Source: Pelagomonas calceolata
Taxonomy: Eukaryota > Sar > Pelagophyceae > Pelagomonadales > Pelagomonadaceae
Reading direction: 5' to 3'
DNA length: 64,000 nt
Assembly: GCA_918797485.1 (NCBI GenBank)
Contig: CAKKNE010000004.1
Coordinates: forward strand, 496,001-560,000
In this document: one piece after another, positions 55,442 through 63,937 of the stretch
How positions within the stretch are numbered: position 1 is the first letter of the stretch
Layout of the letters: every line of letters starts with the position of its first letter
Notes under the pieces: model-generated
The model's database searches: none
What the model saw: the letters and a program-made list of their open reading frames with translations, nothing else
What the model was told of the DNA's origin: nothing
Position numbers and translations under genes: made by a program

Positions 55442-56088
55442 ATGTGCTGCAAAATCCTCGTGCTACTCGCTGCCGCCGGAGCCTCTGCCTTCTCGCAAGC
55501 TACCGCGCGGCAGCTATCGCTGCCCCTAGACCGCAAAGTCCACAAGTCCGGATTCATCATCATGCAAAACACCTCCTGAAAGCCCTCTGGAAGACCCGGG
55601 CGCCGGCTGGGCGAAGCCCAGCAAGAACTGGTCCGAGCACGACTACGACGAGTTAGATCGGCAGCAGCAAGGCCGAGACGGACTGGTCGATCCGGAAGTG
55701 GATGACCGCCGGGCGGTACGCGGCGCGCGGCGTGAAGCTCGTGAACGCCATGTCGCGGCTCTACCACAACCTGGTGCTGGAAAACGTGCTCGCTCAGCTC
55801 GAGACGGACGCCCCGTGCGTCTGGGACGTCGACTGTGCGATTCCGGATCCGCCGAAGGAGACGCCGCGCGCGACGGAAGGCGAGGCGACGGCGGACGTGC
55901 AACGCGGCCAGGAAGAGGAGGATGACGACGACGACTTGTTTGGGGACCCGGCCAAGGACTTCGACGCGTACGAAAGTGACGAAGAACCGGTCGCGGCGCC
56001 CCCGGGACGCGCCCGCGAGGAAGAAGAAGAGCAAGTCGAACAAGAAGAAGGCCGCCCTCGGCGCCGGGTCCGGCCTCGTCATGGGTGA
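55442..56088 (+). pseudogene. mosaic of coding fragments with signal peptide start
   Basis: An ATG at 55442 opens MCCKILVLLAAAGASAFSQA, a signal plus A-S-A-F junction as in complex-plastid proteins, but the frame stops at 55579. Protein-like sequence then continues in another frame (PGAGWAKPSKNWSEHDYDEL), and after about 55655 in a third (SKAETDWSIRKWMTAGRYAA, LVNAMSRLYHNLVLENVLAQ) that closes at 56088 after an acidic DDDDDLFGDPAKDFDAY stretch. No GT-AG pair joins the parts cleanly. A decayed plastid-type gene, or unrecognised introns, could explain it. The minus frame across this region is its shadow. Confidence 0.35.
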
Positions 56089-56415
56089 TGCCCACCACTA
56101 CGTTGTGTGCCGGCCTGCTCCCGTAGAAGGGAGTAGGCCGGGCCCGCGGGACGCCTCACGCGCCACCAGCCCTCCCCACCCCCCGAGCCCTAATATTTAC
56201 AATTAATTACGACCTAGGTCCTAGCTAGGCCTAGCTAGGTCCTAGCTAGGCTTCCGAGCCGCAGATCCCATATGGGCTGCAGTCCTAGGTGGGGGGTATG
56301 ATGGGGATCGAGGCTAGGATCTGAAGGAAGCCCGCGACCGCCTTGAGCTTGCCGATATTGTCGGCGACCTGTGCGCAAAAAAACCAGTGAGTCGATGGCG
56401 CCGCAACAATTTGAT
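56089..56415. other. intergenic region with CTAG palindromes
   Basis: The stretch 56212-56251 repeats CCTAGCTAGG and CCTAGGTCCTAG units in tandem and is self-complementary over most of its length. A CACGCGCCACCAGCC run precedes it. No gene is seen. The region contains 3' flanks of the genes on both sides. Confidence 0.5.
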
Positions 56416-57843
56416 TTATGCACTGTCGGCGACGGAGTCGTACAGCTCCTTGCCCCTCCACGCGGCCGCGACGGCGGCGGCCGCCGCGTCCTCATCATAG
56501 GCGTAGCTATATGAGTAGCCAGAAGAGGAGGTGCACACGGCCGGGAGCTCCGTGATATCGTCACGCGTAATGACGACGTGCATAGCCTCTTCTACATCTG
56601 CCATGCACTCGCAATCGTCTTGACAGTAACACTCCTGATCGTCAAGGCCCCAGTCGATCGCGACGAGGGCGTCTCCATGGTCTTCTAGGCAAGCGGACCA
56701 GCACGCCTCCGCGCTGGTAGTCGTATCGCCGATGGACGGATGTTCATCCAGGCCCGAGGAACACCAGCCGCGTTCGGTCCAGGTCGTGGTGTCAGGCGAA
56801 GGCAATATTTCTTCATCGTTGCCGCAGTAATGCCACTCGTCGCAGCTCTCCTCGAAGCCCTCGTTGCAGCACCAGCGCTCGTCGTGCCCGTCGCAGGCCA
56901 CGGGCGGGCACCCGTTCTGCACGGTCTCGCATCCCGCGTCCCATACACTGGTCCACGAAGTGGCGCAGACGCCGGGCGTCGAGTCATCGTCGGCCAAGTC
57001 ATCGTCGCCGGGAGTAACTTGCAGGCACGAGCCCCCGCCGTCGCCGTCCGCGTCGTTGAGCACGTAGCCGCTCTCGCACTGCAGGCAGTCCAGGTATCCC
57101 GGGCCGTCGCAGGCGACGCAATTCTCGGTGCACGCTCCCGAGTACGAGTATGAATAGTACGCGCCTGCACACGTGACCGAGATGCCCGAGTTCGTTTGCC
57201 ACTCGGACCCGGTCCACTCGGTCCACGTGCCGGAGACGGCGGCGAGGTCTTCGTCCGGGTCGGCGCTGGGGTCGCCGATGTAAATTGCAGCCGACCCCGA
57301 GCAGGAATCAGGACCAATGTGCCAATTGGAGTAATCAGAGTAGTACCAGATGTACTGGTCCTGGTCACACCCCCCGTCTTCATCGCACTTCCAGCGGGGG
57401 TAGCCATTGCACGATCCTTTTTGCTCGTAGGTCCCGTGCAGTTCGGGCAGGGAAGATCCGGACACGACGATATCGCACCTCGTGCCGCCGCCGCACGCGC
57501 AGCACTGGACGCTCGACGCGAAGTTTGAGTCGTCGCAGCATCCGCAACCTCCTGGGTTGTCGTCATAATACGATGAGCAACTATCGCTATCCTCATCGGT
57601 AGAGTAATCATCGTTCACGCAGTCGTACGAGCTAGAATCTGAGGCGAAATCGTCATCATAGGCGTAGCTATATGAGTAGCTGCCAACGTCGAGCCGCCGC
57701 CGCGTCAGCGCCGGGCGCGCTTTCTTCATAAAGTTGGGTACCTCATCTACAGCGTCGACGCGCCGGGCCATCGTCGTGCTGCGCGCCGCCGCCGCGCCGA
57801 CGCGCACCGCGATCAGCAGCCCTACGAGGCTCCAGGCGCTCAT
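56416..57843 (-). CDS. secreted acidic Cys-rich protein
   Basis: 475 residues from the ATG at 57843, with a signal peptide (MSAWSLVGLLIAVRVGAAAA). The mature part has over 35 Cys and is rich in Asp, Ser, Tyr and Trp. Motif SYSYSYAYDD occurs near residue 53, a shorter form near the middle (YYSYSYSG) and again near the C-terminus (GYSYSYAYDED); the coding DNA of the first and last is nearly identical. A growth-factor-receptor-like Cys unit (CTENCVACDGPGYLDCLQC) and WSC-like spacing (AEACWSACLEDHGDALVAID) are visible. A cell-surface or extracellular role is inferred. Its upstream region is shared with the DUF285 gene. Confidence 0.7.
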   Translation of the reverse strand: MSAWSLVGLLIAVRVGAAAARSTTMARRVDAVDEVPNFMKKARPALTRRRLDVGSYSYSYAYDDDFASDSSSYDCVNDDYSTDEDSDSCSSYYDDNPGGCGCCDDSNFASSVQCCACGGGTRCDIVVSGSSLPELHGTYEQKGSCNGYPRWKCDEDGGCDQDQYIWYYSDYSNWHIGPDSCSGSAAIYIGDPSADPDEDLAAVSGTWTEWTGSEWQTNSGISVTCAGAYYSYSYSGACTENCVACDGPGYLDCLQCESGYVLNDADGDGGGSCLQVTPGDDDLADDDSTPGVCATSWTSVWDAGCETVQNGCPPVACDGHDERWCCNEGFEESCDEWHYCGNDEEILPSPDTTTWTERGWCSSGLDEHPSIGDTTTSAEACWSACLEDHGDALVAIDWGLDDQECYCQDDCECMADVEEAMHVVITRDDITELPAVCTSSSGYSYSYAYDEDAAAAAVAAAWRGKELYDSVADSA

Positions 57844-57900
57844 GTTTGTAGGCTGCCCGGCGCGCCCCGCAGCACGTCTTAAGGCTGGGCTGCGACCGTC

Positions 57901-58150
57901 GTCGTGTGCGCCGTGGGGATGGAGTACCCAACGAGTTCGATGCGCAGCTCTATTGGAAGTTGGGCAGCTCACACGGCGACGGAGAGCACTCGCCGCTGCT
58001 TCTCAAAAAAAACGATTGAAGTTCAACGGCGCCGACGGCCCTCCCCACGCGGCACGACGCCTCTCCGCGCGGGACTCGGCCGACTAGTCCTAGCACCGAG
58101 GCGGCATATAGTGACTCGCATCGACGGCGCGCGCGCGTGGACTAGCTACG
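57901..58150 (-). repeat. inverted copy of the 48302-48558 upstream region
   Basis: Reverse complement of 48302-48558. It ends 58 bp from the ATG of the Cys-rich gene and on the other side reaches the 3' flank of the membrane protein gene at 58176. Confidence 0.8.
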
Positions 58151-58175
58151 ATTCCATCGATTTTAGACAAGGCCC

Positions 58176-59939
58176 CTACGACTCCAAGGAAGAAAAGCCG
58201 CAGACCGCCGGGTCCATGAACAGCGCCCCCGGCTCGCGGTAGTTTGCGAAGCCCTCGTCCCGGCAGAAGTCCCAGTCGCAAAACTCCGGCAGGCCGTGCG
58301 ACTTCAGCTCGTCCGTGTCCGAGTTCACGCGTAGTTGGAAAGCATACGTCGACGCCGGCAGGTCGAAGAAGACGGAGAAGCGCTCTTCCTGGACCGTGTC
58401 GTAGAAGCCCGGGTTATCAGTGACGAGCTCGCGTCGAGTAAGCATGGGCACGCCGTCATTATGCATTGCGAGTAGTGCCGAAGCGACCGCGGGAATCTGC
58501 ATGTGGCAGCCTTCCACGCCGACGTGTTCATCCAAGAAGGGGTCGTAATGATTCCAGTCCAAGCCACCTTCCTGCTCCCGCAAGAACCGCACGAACTTCT
58601 CGAAATCATGCAACGACAATTCGCCCTGACCGCGGGGCAGTTCGGCGCTCAATCCAGTAGGCTTCGATAAATGAACATAGTGTACGGTCTTCTTAGCTTC
58701 ACTGACTCCATCGACCTGCTCGAGCGGGAGCGCGACCCAGGCCTCTGTATCTGAATCGGGGAAGTCCGTGAGCGGTTCGTGCTTGAGCCACTTGCGCAAG
58801 AACAAGGCATCTGTGATCGGGTCCGTCGAGGCCACATGAGTATAGGCACTGCGTGTGATGTTCACGAGGCCGTCCAGCCCTTCCAACAACGGAGAATCCA
58901 ACCCGGACTCCGGTTCGGAAGTTTGGATCTCGAACAGCCTCCGGTTGAACCGCGGCACGCCGCAGAAGATGTAGGGCACGTCCGAGCCGCACGCGGTCAC
59001 GCCAAAAGTCCACGCGGGGAGCTTGGCCGGGTACCTCAAGGTAGGGTCCGTTTTGACGTTCATGAAGGCTTCCTGCGTGTCCTTGGCGTTGTTCGCCACG
59101 GCCGTAATTTCGAGGAGCTTGCCATCTCTCGTCAAGCTTCTCACGATGTACAAGTCCACCTCTTGATGGGGCGAGTAGTTCTGGTCCTGGACCACGGCAA
59201 TACCCTTCAGCAAGCGGTAGGGCCAGCCGAACTTCTCCCAATTATCTCGAGCGCCCCAGACGGCCCGCTCTATACCAGTAACGTCGAACCATCCTAACCT
59301 TTGGCCCGAGAACTGGTTGTCCTGCAATGCCGTTTGCACATGTAGCGTCCTTATTGACTCGAAGACCTCCTCCGCAGACAACGACAAAGTACGACCGTCG
59401 ATTGTAGCTTTATTTTGGATTTGATTCCCAGAATTCCACACTACGTGCACCTCGTCGTCCGGCGGTTGGTGTCTAGCAGATAACCATCGACGTTGCACCG
59501 TCGAACAACCAGTCGGCCCCAAATATGAATACGAGGGAAACGCGGGATCCACGGAGTAGTCCCGGAAGCGCTCCATCATGTTGTAGCCCCACCACATCGC
59601 TTCCGCGGTCTCGTCCATGTTTTTCTTAGAAGAGGCCATAATAGTCCACTTGCCGAAGTGGCCCATCTCCAGCGGTTTCGCTCCTTTCACAGGTTGGACC
59701 AAGTCCGTGTTGTCCGTCGTGGGCACCTGCCAGGACTTCTCGTAAGTCGCGGCCGGCGCGGCGGCGGCGTTGGCCGATGGTGCGACGTCGTTCCGGCCGC
59801 CGCGCGCCAGCGCCACGACCCCGAGCGTCGCGGCGGCGGCCGCGGCCGCGGCCTGCCAGCGCGACCGCCGCTTTGATGATGGGCTGCCCCCGAGCAAGGG
59901 GCTGCTCTCCATGTCCGCCGGCGGGGACTGCTCGTCCAT
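58176..59939 (-). CDS. type II membrane protein, paralogue A, unknown family
   Basis: 587 residues from the ATG at 59939. A short cytosolic start with a dileucine-like SPLLGG and SKRRSRW precedes one membrane helix (AAAAAAAATLGVVALARGG, about 30-50). The large remainder (VKGAKPLEMGHFGKWTIMAS, AVWGARDNWEKFGWPYRLLK, ITRSAYTHVASTDPITDALF, GGLDWNHYDPFLDEHVGVEG) is lumenal or extracellular by topology. It contains no family I recognise. It is about 75 percent identical in conserved stretches to the next gene, so this is a tandem duplicate. The coding region has no intron at the place where paralogue B carries an introner. Confidence 0.7.
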   Translation of the reverse strand: MDEQSPPADMESSPLLGGSPSSKRRSRWQAAAAAAAATLGVVALARGGRNDVAPSANAAAAPAATYEKSWQVPTTDNTDLVQPVKGAKPLEMGHFGKWTIMASSKKNMDETAEAMWWGYNMMERFRDYSVDPAFPSYSYLGPTGCSTVQRRWLSARHQPPDDEVHVVWNSGNQIQNKATIDGRTLSLSAEEVFESIRTLHVQTALQDNQFSGQRLGWFDVTGIERAVWGARDNWEKFGWPYRLLKGIAVVQDQNYSPHQEVDLYIVRSLTRDGKLLEITAVANNAKDTQEAFMNVKTDPTLRYPAKLPAWTFGVTACGSDVPYIFCGVPRFNRRLFEIQTSEPESGLDSPLLEGLDGLVNITRSAYTHVASTDPITDALFLRKWLKHEPLTDFPDSDTEAWVALPLEQVDGVSEAKKTVHYVHLSKPTGLSAELPRGQGELSLHDFEKFVRFLREQEGGLDWNHYDPFLDEHVGVEGCHMQIPAVASALLAMHNDGVPMLTRRELVTDNPGFYDTVQEERFSVFFDLPASTYAFQLRVNSDTDELKSHGLPEFCDWDFCRDEGFANYREPGALFMDPAVCGFSSLES

Positions 59940-60545
59940 CGTCTGGGCTCGTCGGCGGCGGGAAGGGACTGCTTCGCTTGCTGCCCAAGTGCCTCTGCTT
60001 GCGCGCTCGTCGTCGCGCGGCCTTTGCGCAGAGGCCAAAAGCTGGTCGAAGCTTAGGAAACTAGCCGTTGCGGCTGCACAATTCCCCCGGGCGCCGCGGC
60101 ACGCGTCGCGGCGCGCCACCGTGCCGTCCATGCTTGTGCAGCGACTGGCTGGGTAGCGGTCGCTGGCCAGAGCAGTGGGGCCCGGACGCGCGGGAGCGCC
60201 GTCGCGCCCCGGGCGCGTCCTAGGTCGAGTGCTACTATGCGAATGGACCGCGCCTGCGAAGCGAGCTCCAGATGCCGCGCCTCGTCGCGTTTTGGCAAGA
60301 GGGCCCGAGAAATGATGGAATCTTAGGCCGTTGGACATTCCCCCGCGTGCCGGGCACGCGTCGCGCGCCCCCGTATCGTTCATTGTGGCGCAACGGCGGG
60401 ACGGGTAGAGGTCACTGGCCACCCGCCGCGACCCAGCGACCTCGCCGCGTCGCCGCCGTCGCGTCGACGGGGTAGATCGACGGGGTCCCTAGACGGGGTC
60501 CATAGACGGGGTCCCTACAAGAGACGAGCTAGATACAAAACGATG
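59940..60545. other. 606-bp spacer with tandem and dispersed repeats
   Basis: Holds two related units of about 90 bp (60082-60175 and 60338-60425, each ending near GTAG[AC]GGTC[AG]CTGGCCA), three short GACGGGGTCC units at 60479-60516, and CGCCTCGTCGCGTTTTGGCA, which recurs at 62555 upstream of paralogue B. The long minus frame here lacks an ATG, so it is taken as upstream sequence, not protein. Confidence 0.5.
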
Positions 60546-62443
60546 TTAGTCCGATAGCGACGAGAAGCCGCAAACTTGTGGATCCATGTAGAGCAGGTCC
60601 GGCGCCCGGTAGTTCCCGAAGCCTTCATCTCTACAAAAGTCCCAGTCGCAGAACTCCGGCAGGCCGTGCGACTTCAGGTCGTCCATGTCGCCGTTCACTC
60701 GTAACTGAAACGCATACGTCGACACGGGCAGGTCGAAGAAGACGGAGAAGCGCTCCTCCTTCCTACCAGGATCGTCGGCCACGAGTTCCCTACGCGTGAG
60801 CATGGGCACGCCGTCGCCGTGCATCGCCAATAAAGTTGATGATACGGCTGCTATCTGAGAATGGCATCCCTCGATGCCGACGTGCTCGTCGAGGAACGGG
60901 TCGTAGTGGTTCCAGTCCAAGCCACCTTGCTGCTCCCGCAAAAACCGCACGAACCCCTCGAAGTCGGACAGCGAGAGCTCACCTTGGCCCCGCGGAAGTT
61001 CTGCACTTAACCCGGACGGTTTTGATAAATGGACGTAGTGGTTCGTGTACTTCGAGACCCCATCCGCCTGTTCTAGCCTGTGTGGAAATCAAAATTTTAC
61101 GGCGCGTTCGTGCCGAATCATCGCGTCATCCTTCACGCCATCGACGCGCCGCCTGCTCGATGGCGTGGCGATGCCAGTTCCTCATCGCTCGACGGGCAGA
61201 ACGGCAGCGCACCCGACACACTGGTTGATTTCCACACAGGTGCTAACGGTAAAGCGACCCAAGCCTCGTCGTCAGAATCCGGGAAATCCGTCAACGGTTC
61301 GTGTTTGAGCCACTTCCTCAGAAACAGAGCATCTCTGATGGGGTCCGTGGACGCGACGTGCGTATGAGCAGATCTAGTGATATTGACCAGCCCGTCGTCC
61401 CCAATAGTACCAGTCTGCCCCTCCCAATAGGGCCAGCCGGCGGTATAGTCCGACGTTTCCGCGTTCGTCTGCGTTATAAATAATTTTTCATTAAACCGAG
61501 GTTTTCCGCAGAAAATGTACGGAGTGTCGCTCCCGCACGAGGTGCTCCCGAACTGCCAGGCCGGCAGCTTGACCGGATATCGCAACGATTCATCCTTCTC
61601 GACGCGCGAGAAGGCGTCCTTGGCGACTTGGCTGTTGGCGGCGACGGCTGTCGTTTCAATTATTTTTCCGTCTGGGGTCAAAGTTCGGACAATATAGAGA
61701 TCAGTCTCCCGCTTCTTCTTAGCGTTATGATCTTGTATGACACCGACGCCCTTGAGCAACCGATAGGGCCAGCCGAACTTCCTTAGGTTGTCGCGCGCGC
61801 CCCAGACGGCTCGTTCTATACCCGTGACGTCGAAGACACCTACTTTCTGGCCCGAGAACTGGTTATCTGTCAAAGCTGTTTGGACATGCAAGTCATGTAT
61901 ACTAGAGAAGACCTCCTCCGCACTGAGAGATAGGGTCCGACCGTTCACGGTAGCGGTATTCCTCTCTTGATTCCCACTATTCCAGACGATGTGCATCTCG
62001 TCGTCGGCGGGCTGGTGTTTGAGGGACATCCACCGCCGTTGCACGACCGAACACCCGGTAGGCCCCAGATAGCTATAAGAGGGAAACGCCGGGTCAGCGT
62101 CGTAGTCGCGGAACCGCTCCAACATATTCATCCCCCACCACAAAGCATCGGCGGTCTCGTCCATGCGTTGTCTAGTAGAGGCCATGACCGTCCACTTGCC
62201 GAAGTGGCCCATCTGGAGCGGTTTTGCGCCTTTCACAGGTTGGATGAGGTCCACGGTGGAGGGGGGCAGGGCGTCTTCCATCGTTGTGCGCGGCTCCACG
62301 GTCCGGCCGCCTCTACTTAACGCTACCACCCCAAGCGTAGCTGCTACCGCGGCGGCGGCCTGCCAGCGGGACCGGCGCTTGGTTGTGGGGCTGCTGCCGC
62401 CGAGGAGCGGCGCCGCCTCCTCCATGGCACTTTGATCGGCCAT
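60546..62443 (-). CDS. type II membrane protein, paralogue B, two exons
   Basis: Exon 1 is 62443-61236 and exon 2 is 61077-60546; 579 residues after removal of a 158-bp intron. Layout equals paralogue A: dileucine-like APLLGG, TKRRSRW, one membrane helix (AAAVAATLGVVALSRGG), then the same lumenal segments (GPTGCSVVQRRWMSLKHQPA, AVWGARDNLRKFGWPYRLLK, GLDWNHYDPFLDEHVGIEG, PEFCDWDFCRDEGFGNYRAP). Splicing turns PLEQ of paralogue A into PLAPVLEQ, so three to four residues derive from the intron's ends. Without splicing the protein would stop early. Function unknown. Confidence 0.72.
61078..61235 (-). mobile_element. introner element, copy 2 (opposite orientation)
   Basis: 158-bp intron in paralogue B and absent from paralogue A. 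Its ends are inverted repeats (CCTGTGTGGAAATC against GATTTCCACACAGG). Read on the plus strand it contains, in order, CCTTCACGCCATCGACGCG, GCTCGATGGCGT and CACCCGACACACTGGTTGAT, the same blocks as the protease intron in coding sense. Here the gene is on the minus strand, so the element is reversed. Donor GTGGAA and acceptor CACAG keep the frame. Confidence 0.82.
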
Positions 62444-62899
62444 GGGCTGCCTGAAACCGCTGCCCGCGTCGCGTCAAGCGCTGCCCGACGACTGCTGCTG
62501 TGGCGGCGACCGTGCGGATGGGCCGCGCGGGGGCGACGCGAGCTCCAAAGGCCGCGCCTCGTCGCGTTTTGGCAAAGGGCGGCGGCCGAGAAACCAAGGA
62601 AATTGAGCTACGAGCTTGTAGCCTTTAGGAGGTGTTGTGTGGCCGGGGGCCCTAGGAGCTGTCGCACGAGGCTGTGGGACGGGTGCACCCGTCCTAGTTC
62701 GCAAACGCGTCTGCGGTCTCTCCCTGGTCCTTGTCTTGCTCTCTGTCGCAGTTCTACCCAGCGGCTGGGCTGCAACGTCGGAACCGCTGCTCGTGGCGCC
62801 GATCCGCGCCCCCATACTGTCCCCACGCGCTCCGCTCGACTTTGCAGCCGCGTCGCCCGAACCGGCGCATCTGAACCGCCTGACCCAAGGTCACGAACG
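62444..62899. other. 456-bp divergent intergenic region
   Basis: Between paralogue B and the MBD-like gene. It includes the GCCTCGTCGCGTTTTGGCAA segment shared with 60277-60297. The plus frame through this region has no ATG, and its sequence is Arg/Ala filler. No palindromic motif is present. Confidence 0.4.
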
Positions 62900-63937
62900 A
62901 TGCCGCTCGCCGGAAGACTCGGGGAGATAGAAGACATCCTCGCGTTACATGAAGAGGCGGCGGCCGAGCAGGCTAGCGGCGCGACCCATTGCGTGTTTAC
63001 GCAAGTCGCGTGCCGCGCCAAAGTCGGCTTCGCGATATATGAGTTGCAGCTTTTAAGTAAGGATGGCACGCACTCGGGATCGAAGTTCGCCGCGAGGTGC
63101 AAGGAACTCTTTGGGGAGAAATTCGAAGATAACGAAGCCTGGCTCTCGAAGTGCGCCTCGCACGTGGGAGGGAGGTATGGAGGTATGAAGAGGTTCTGCG
63201 AATTTTTGGAGGACACGGACATCAAGATTGGGTGTGGCTACAAATCTATCCAGAACGCGATCAACTATTTCCACACGCTCCTAGATGCCTTTGCAGAGAA
63301 GTCGCCGGTCGCCTCCCAGTACCTGGCTTCGGACGTCCGCGTGTGCTACTATGATTACAAGATGCCCGGTTTCGTGGAAGCCTTCGCCTCGTGCATGGCG
63401 GACACGTTCGACTTCACGAAGCTGACGGAACTAGTAAAGTACTGCGAGGAGCAGCAGAAGGCCGCCGCGCTCGTGACGCTCTCTGATCAAGCCGGGTGCC
63501 CGGTCTCCGCGCTCGACGGCTGGGACGCGAAGGTATTAGGTCATCCTCAAACGTACTGGTTCCGAGACCCGAGCGGCAACGAGTACGTTTCGCTCGAGGC
63601 GGCCGCCGAGGCCGCCGCCTCGCTCCTCTCGGAGTCGGAGACGGAGTCGTCGTCGAACAAGCGCAGTCGGCCGGACGATGATGCCGACGACGCGCCGTCC
63701 TCGAAGCGCCTGCGGGGCGGCGGCTATGACAAGCACTCCACGCTCGTTCGGGTCTGCAAAAGGGCCGGCATCACGCACACGGACCAGATGGACACGGCCG
63801 AGCTGGAGCAGAAGATACGCTTCTGGGTCGCCGCGCACAACCCGCCGTCCGTTCCGCTCGCGAAAATGGCGGCTAGGATGGCGGGCGCGGGGAGCATGCT
63901 CGTTTTGGCCATCGAAGCCGTGGTGTATTATTCTTGA
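62900..63937 (+). CDS. nuclear-type protein with MBD-like motif, unknown
   Basis: 345 residues from ATG 62900. Residues 1-195 are helical and unassigned (FGEKFEDNEAWLSKCASHVG, FLEDTDIKIGCGYKSIQNAI). At about 215-245 PQTYWFRDPSGNEYVSLEAA resembles the YYxPxGxxxxSxxE pattern of methyl-CpG-binding-type folds. An acidic Ser stretch and a nuclear signal (NKRSRPDDD...SSKRLRGGG) follow, then a SAP-like pair of helices (LVRVCKRAGITHTDQMDTAE). A chromatin-linked role is inferred from composition. The same type of MBD-like block occurs in the secreted sulfotransferase at 43620. Confidence 0.65.
   Translation: MPLAGRLGEIEDILALHEEAAAEQASGATHCVFTQVACRAKVGFAIYELQLLSKDGTHSGSKFAARCKELFGEKFEDNEAWLSKCASHVGGRYGGMKRFCEFLEDTDIKIGCGYKSIQNAINYFHTLLDAFAEKSPVASQYLASDVRVCYYDYKMPGFVEAFASCMADTFDFTKLTELVKYCEEQQKAAALVTLSDQAGCPVSALDGWDAKVLGHPQTYWFRDPSGNEYVSLEAAAEAAASLLSESETESSSNKRSRPDDDADDAPSSKRLRGGGYDKHSTLVRVCKRAGITHTDQMDTAELEQKIRFWVAAHNPPSVPLAKMAARMAGAGSMLVLAIEAVVYYS

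Noticed and set aside
55267-56082. 271-codon minus-strand frame
   Set aside because: Its hydrophobic part is the reverse of an acidic plus-strand tail, and the plus strand reads more like protein.
60428-60545. GACGGGGTCC repeats as a CRISPR-like array
   Set aside because: Only three short units without regular spacers in a eukaryotic intergenic region.
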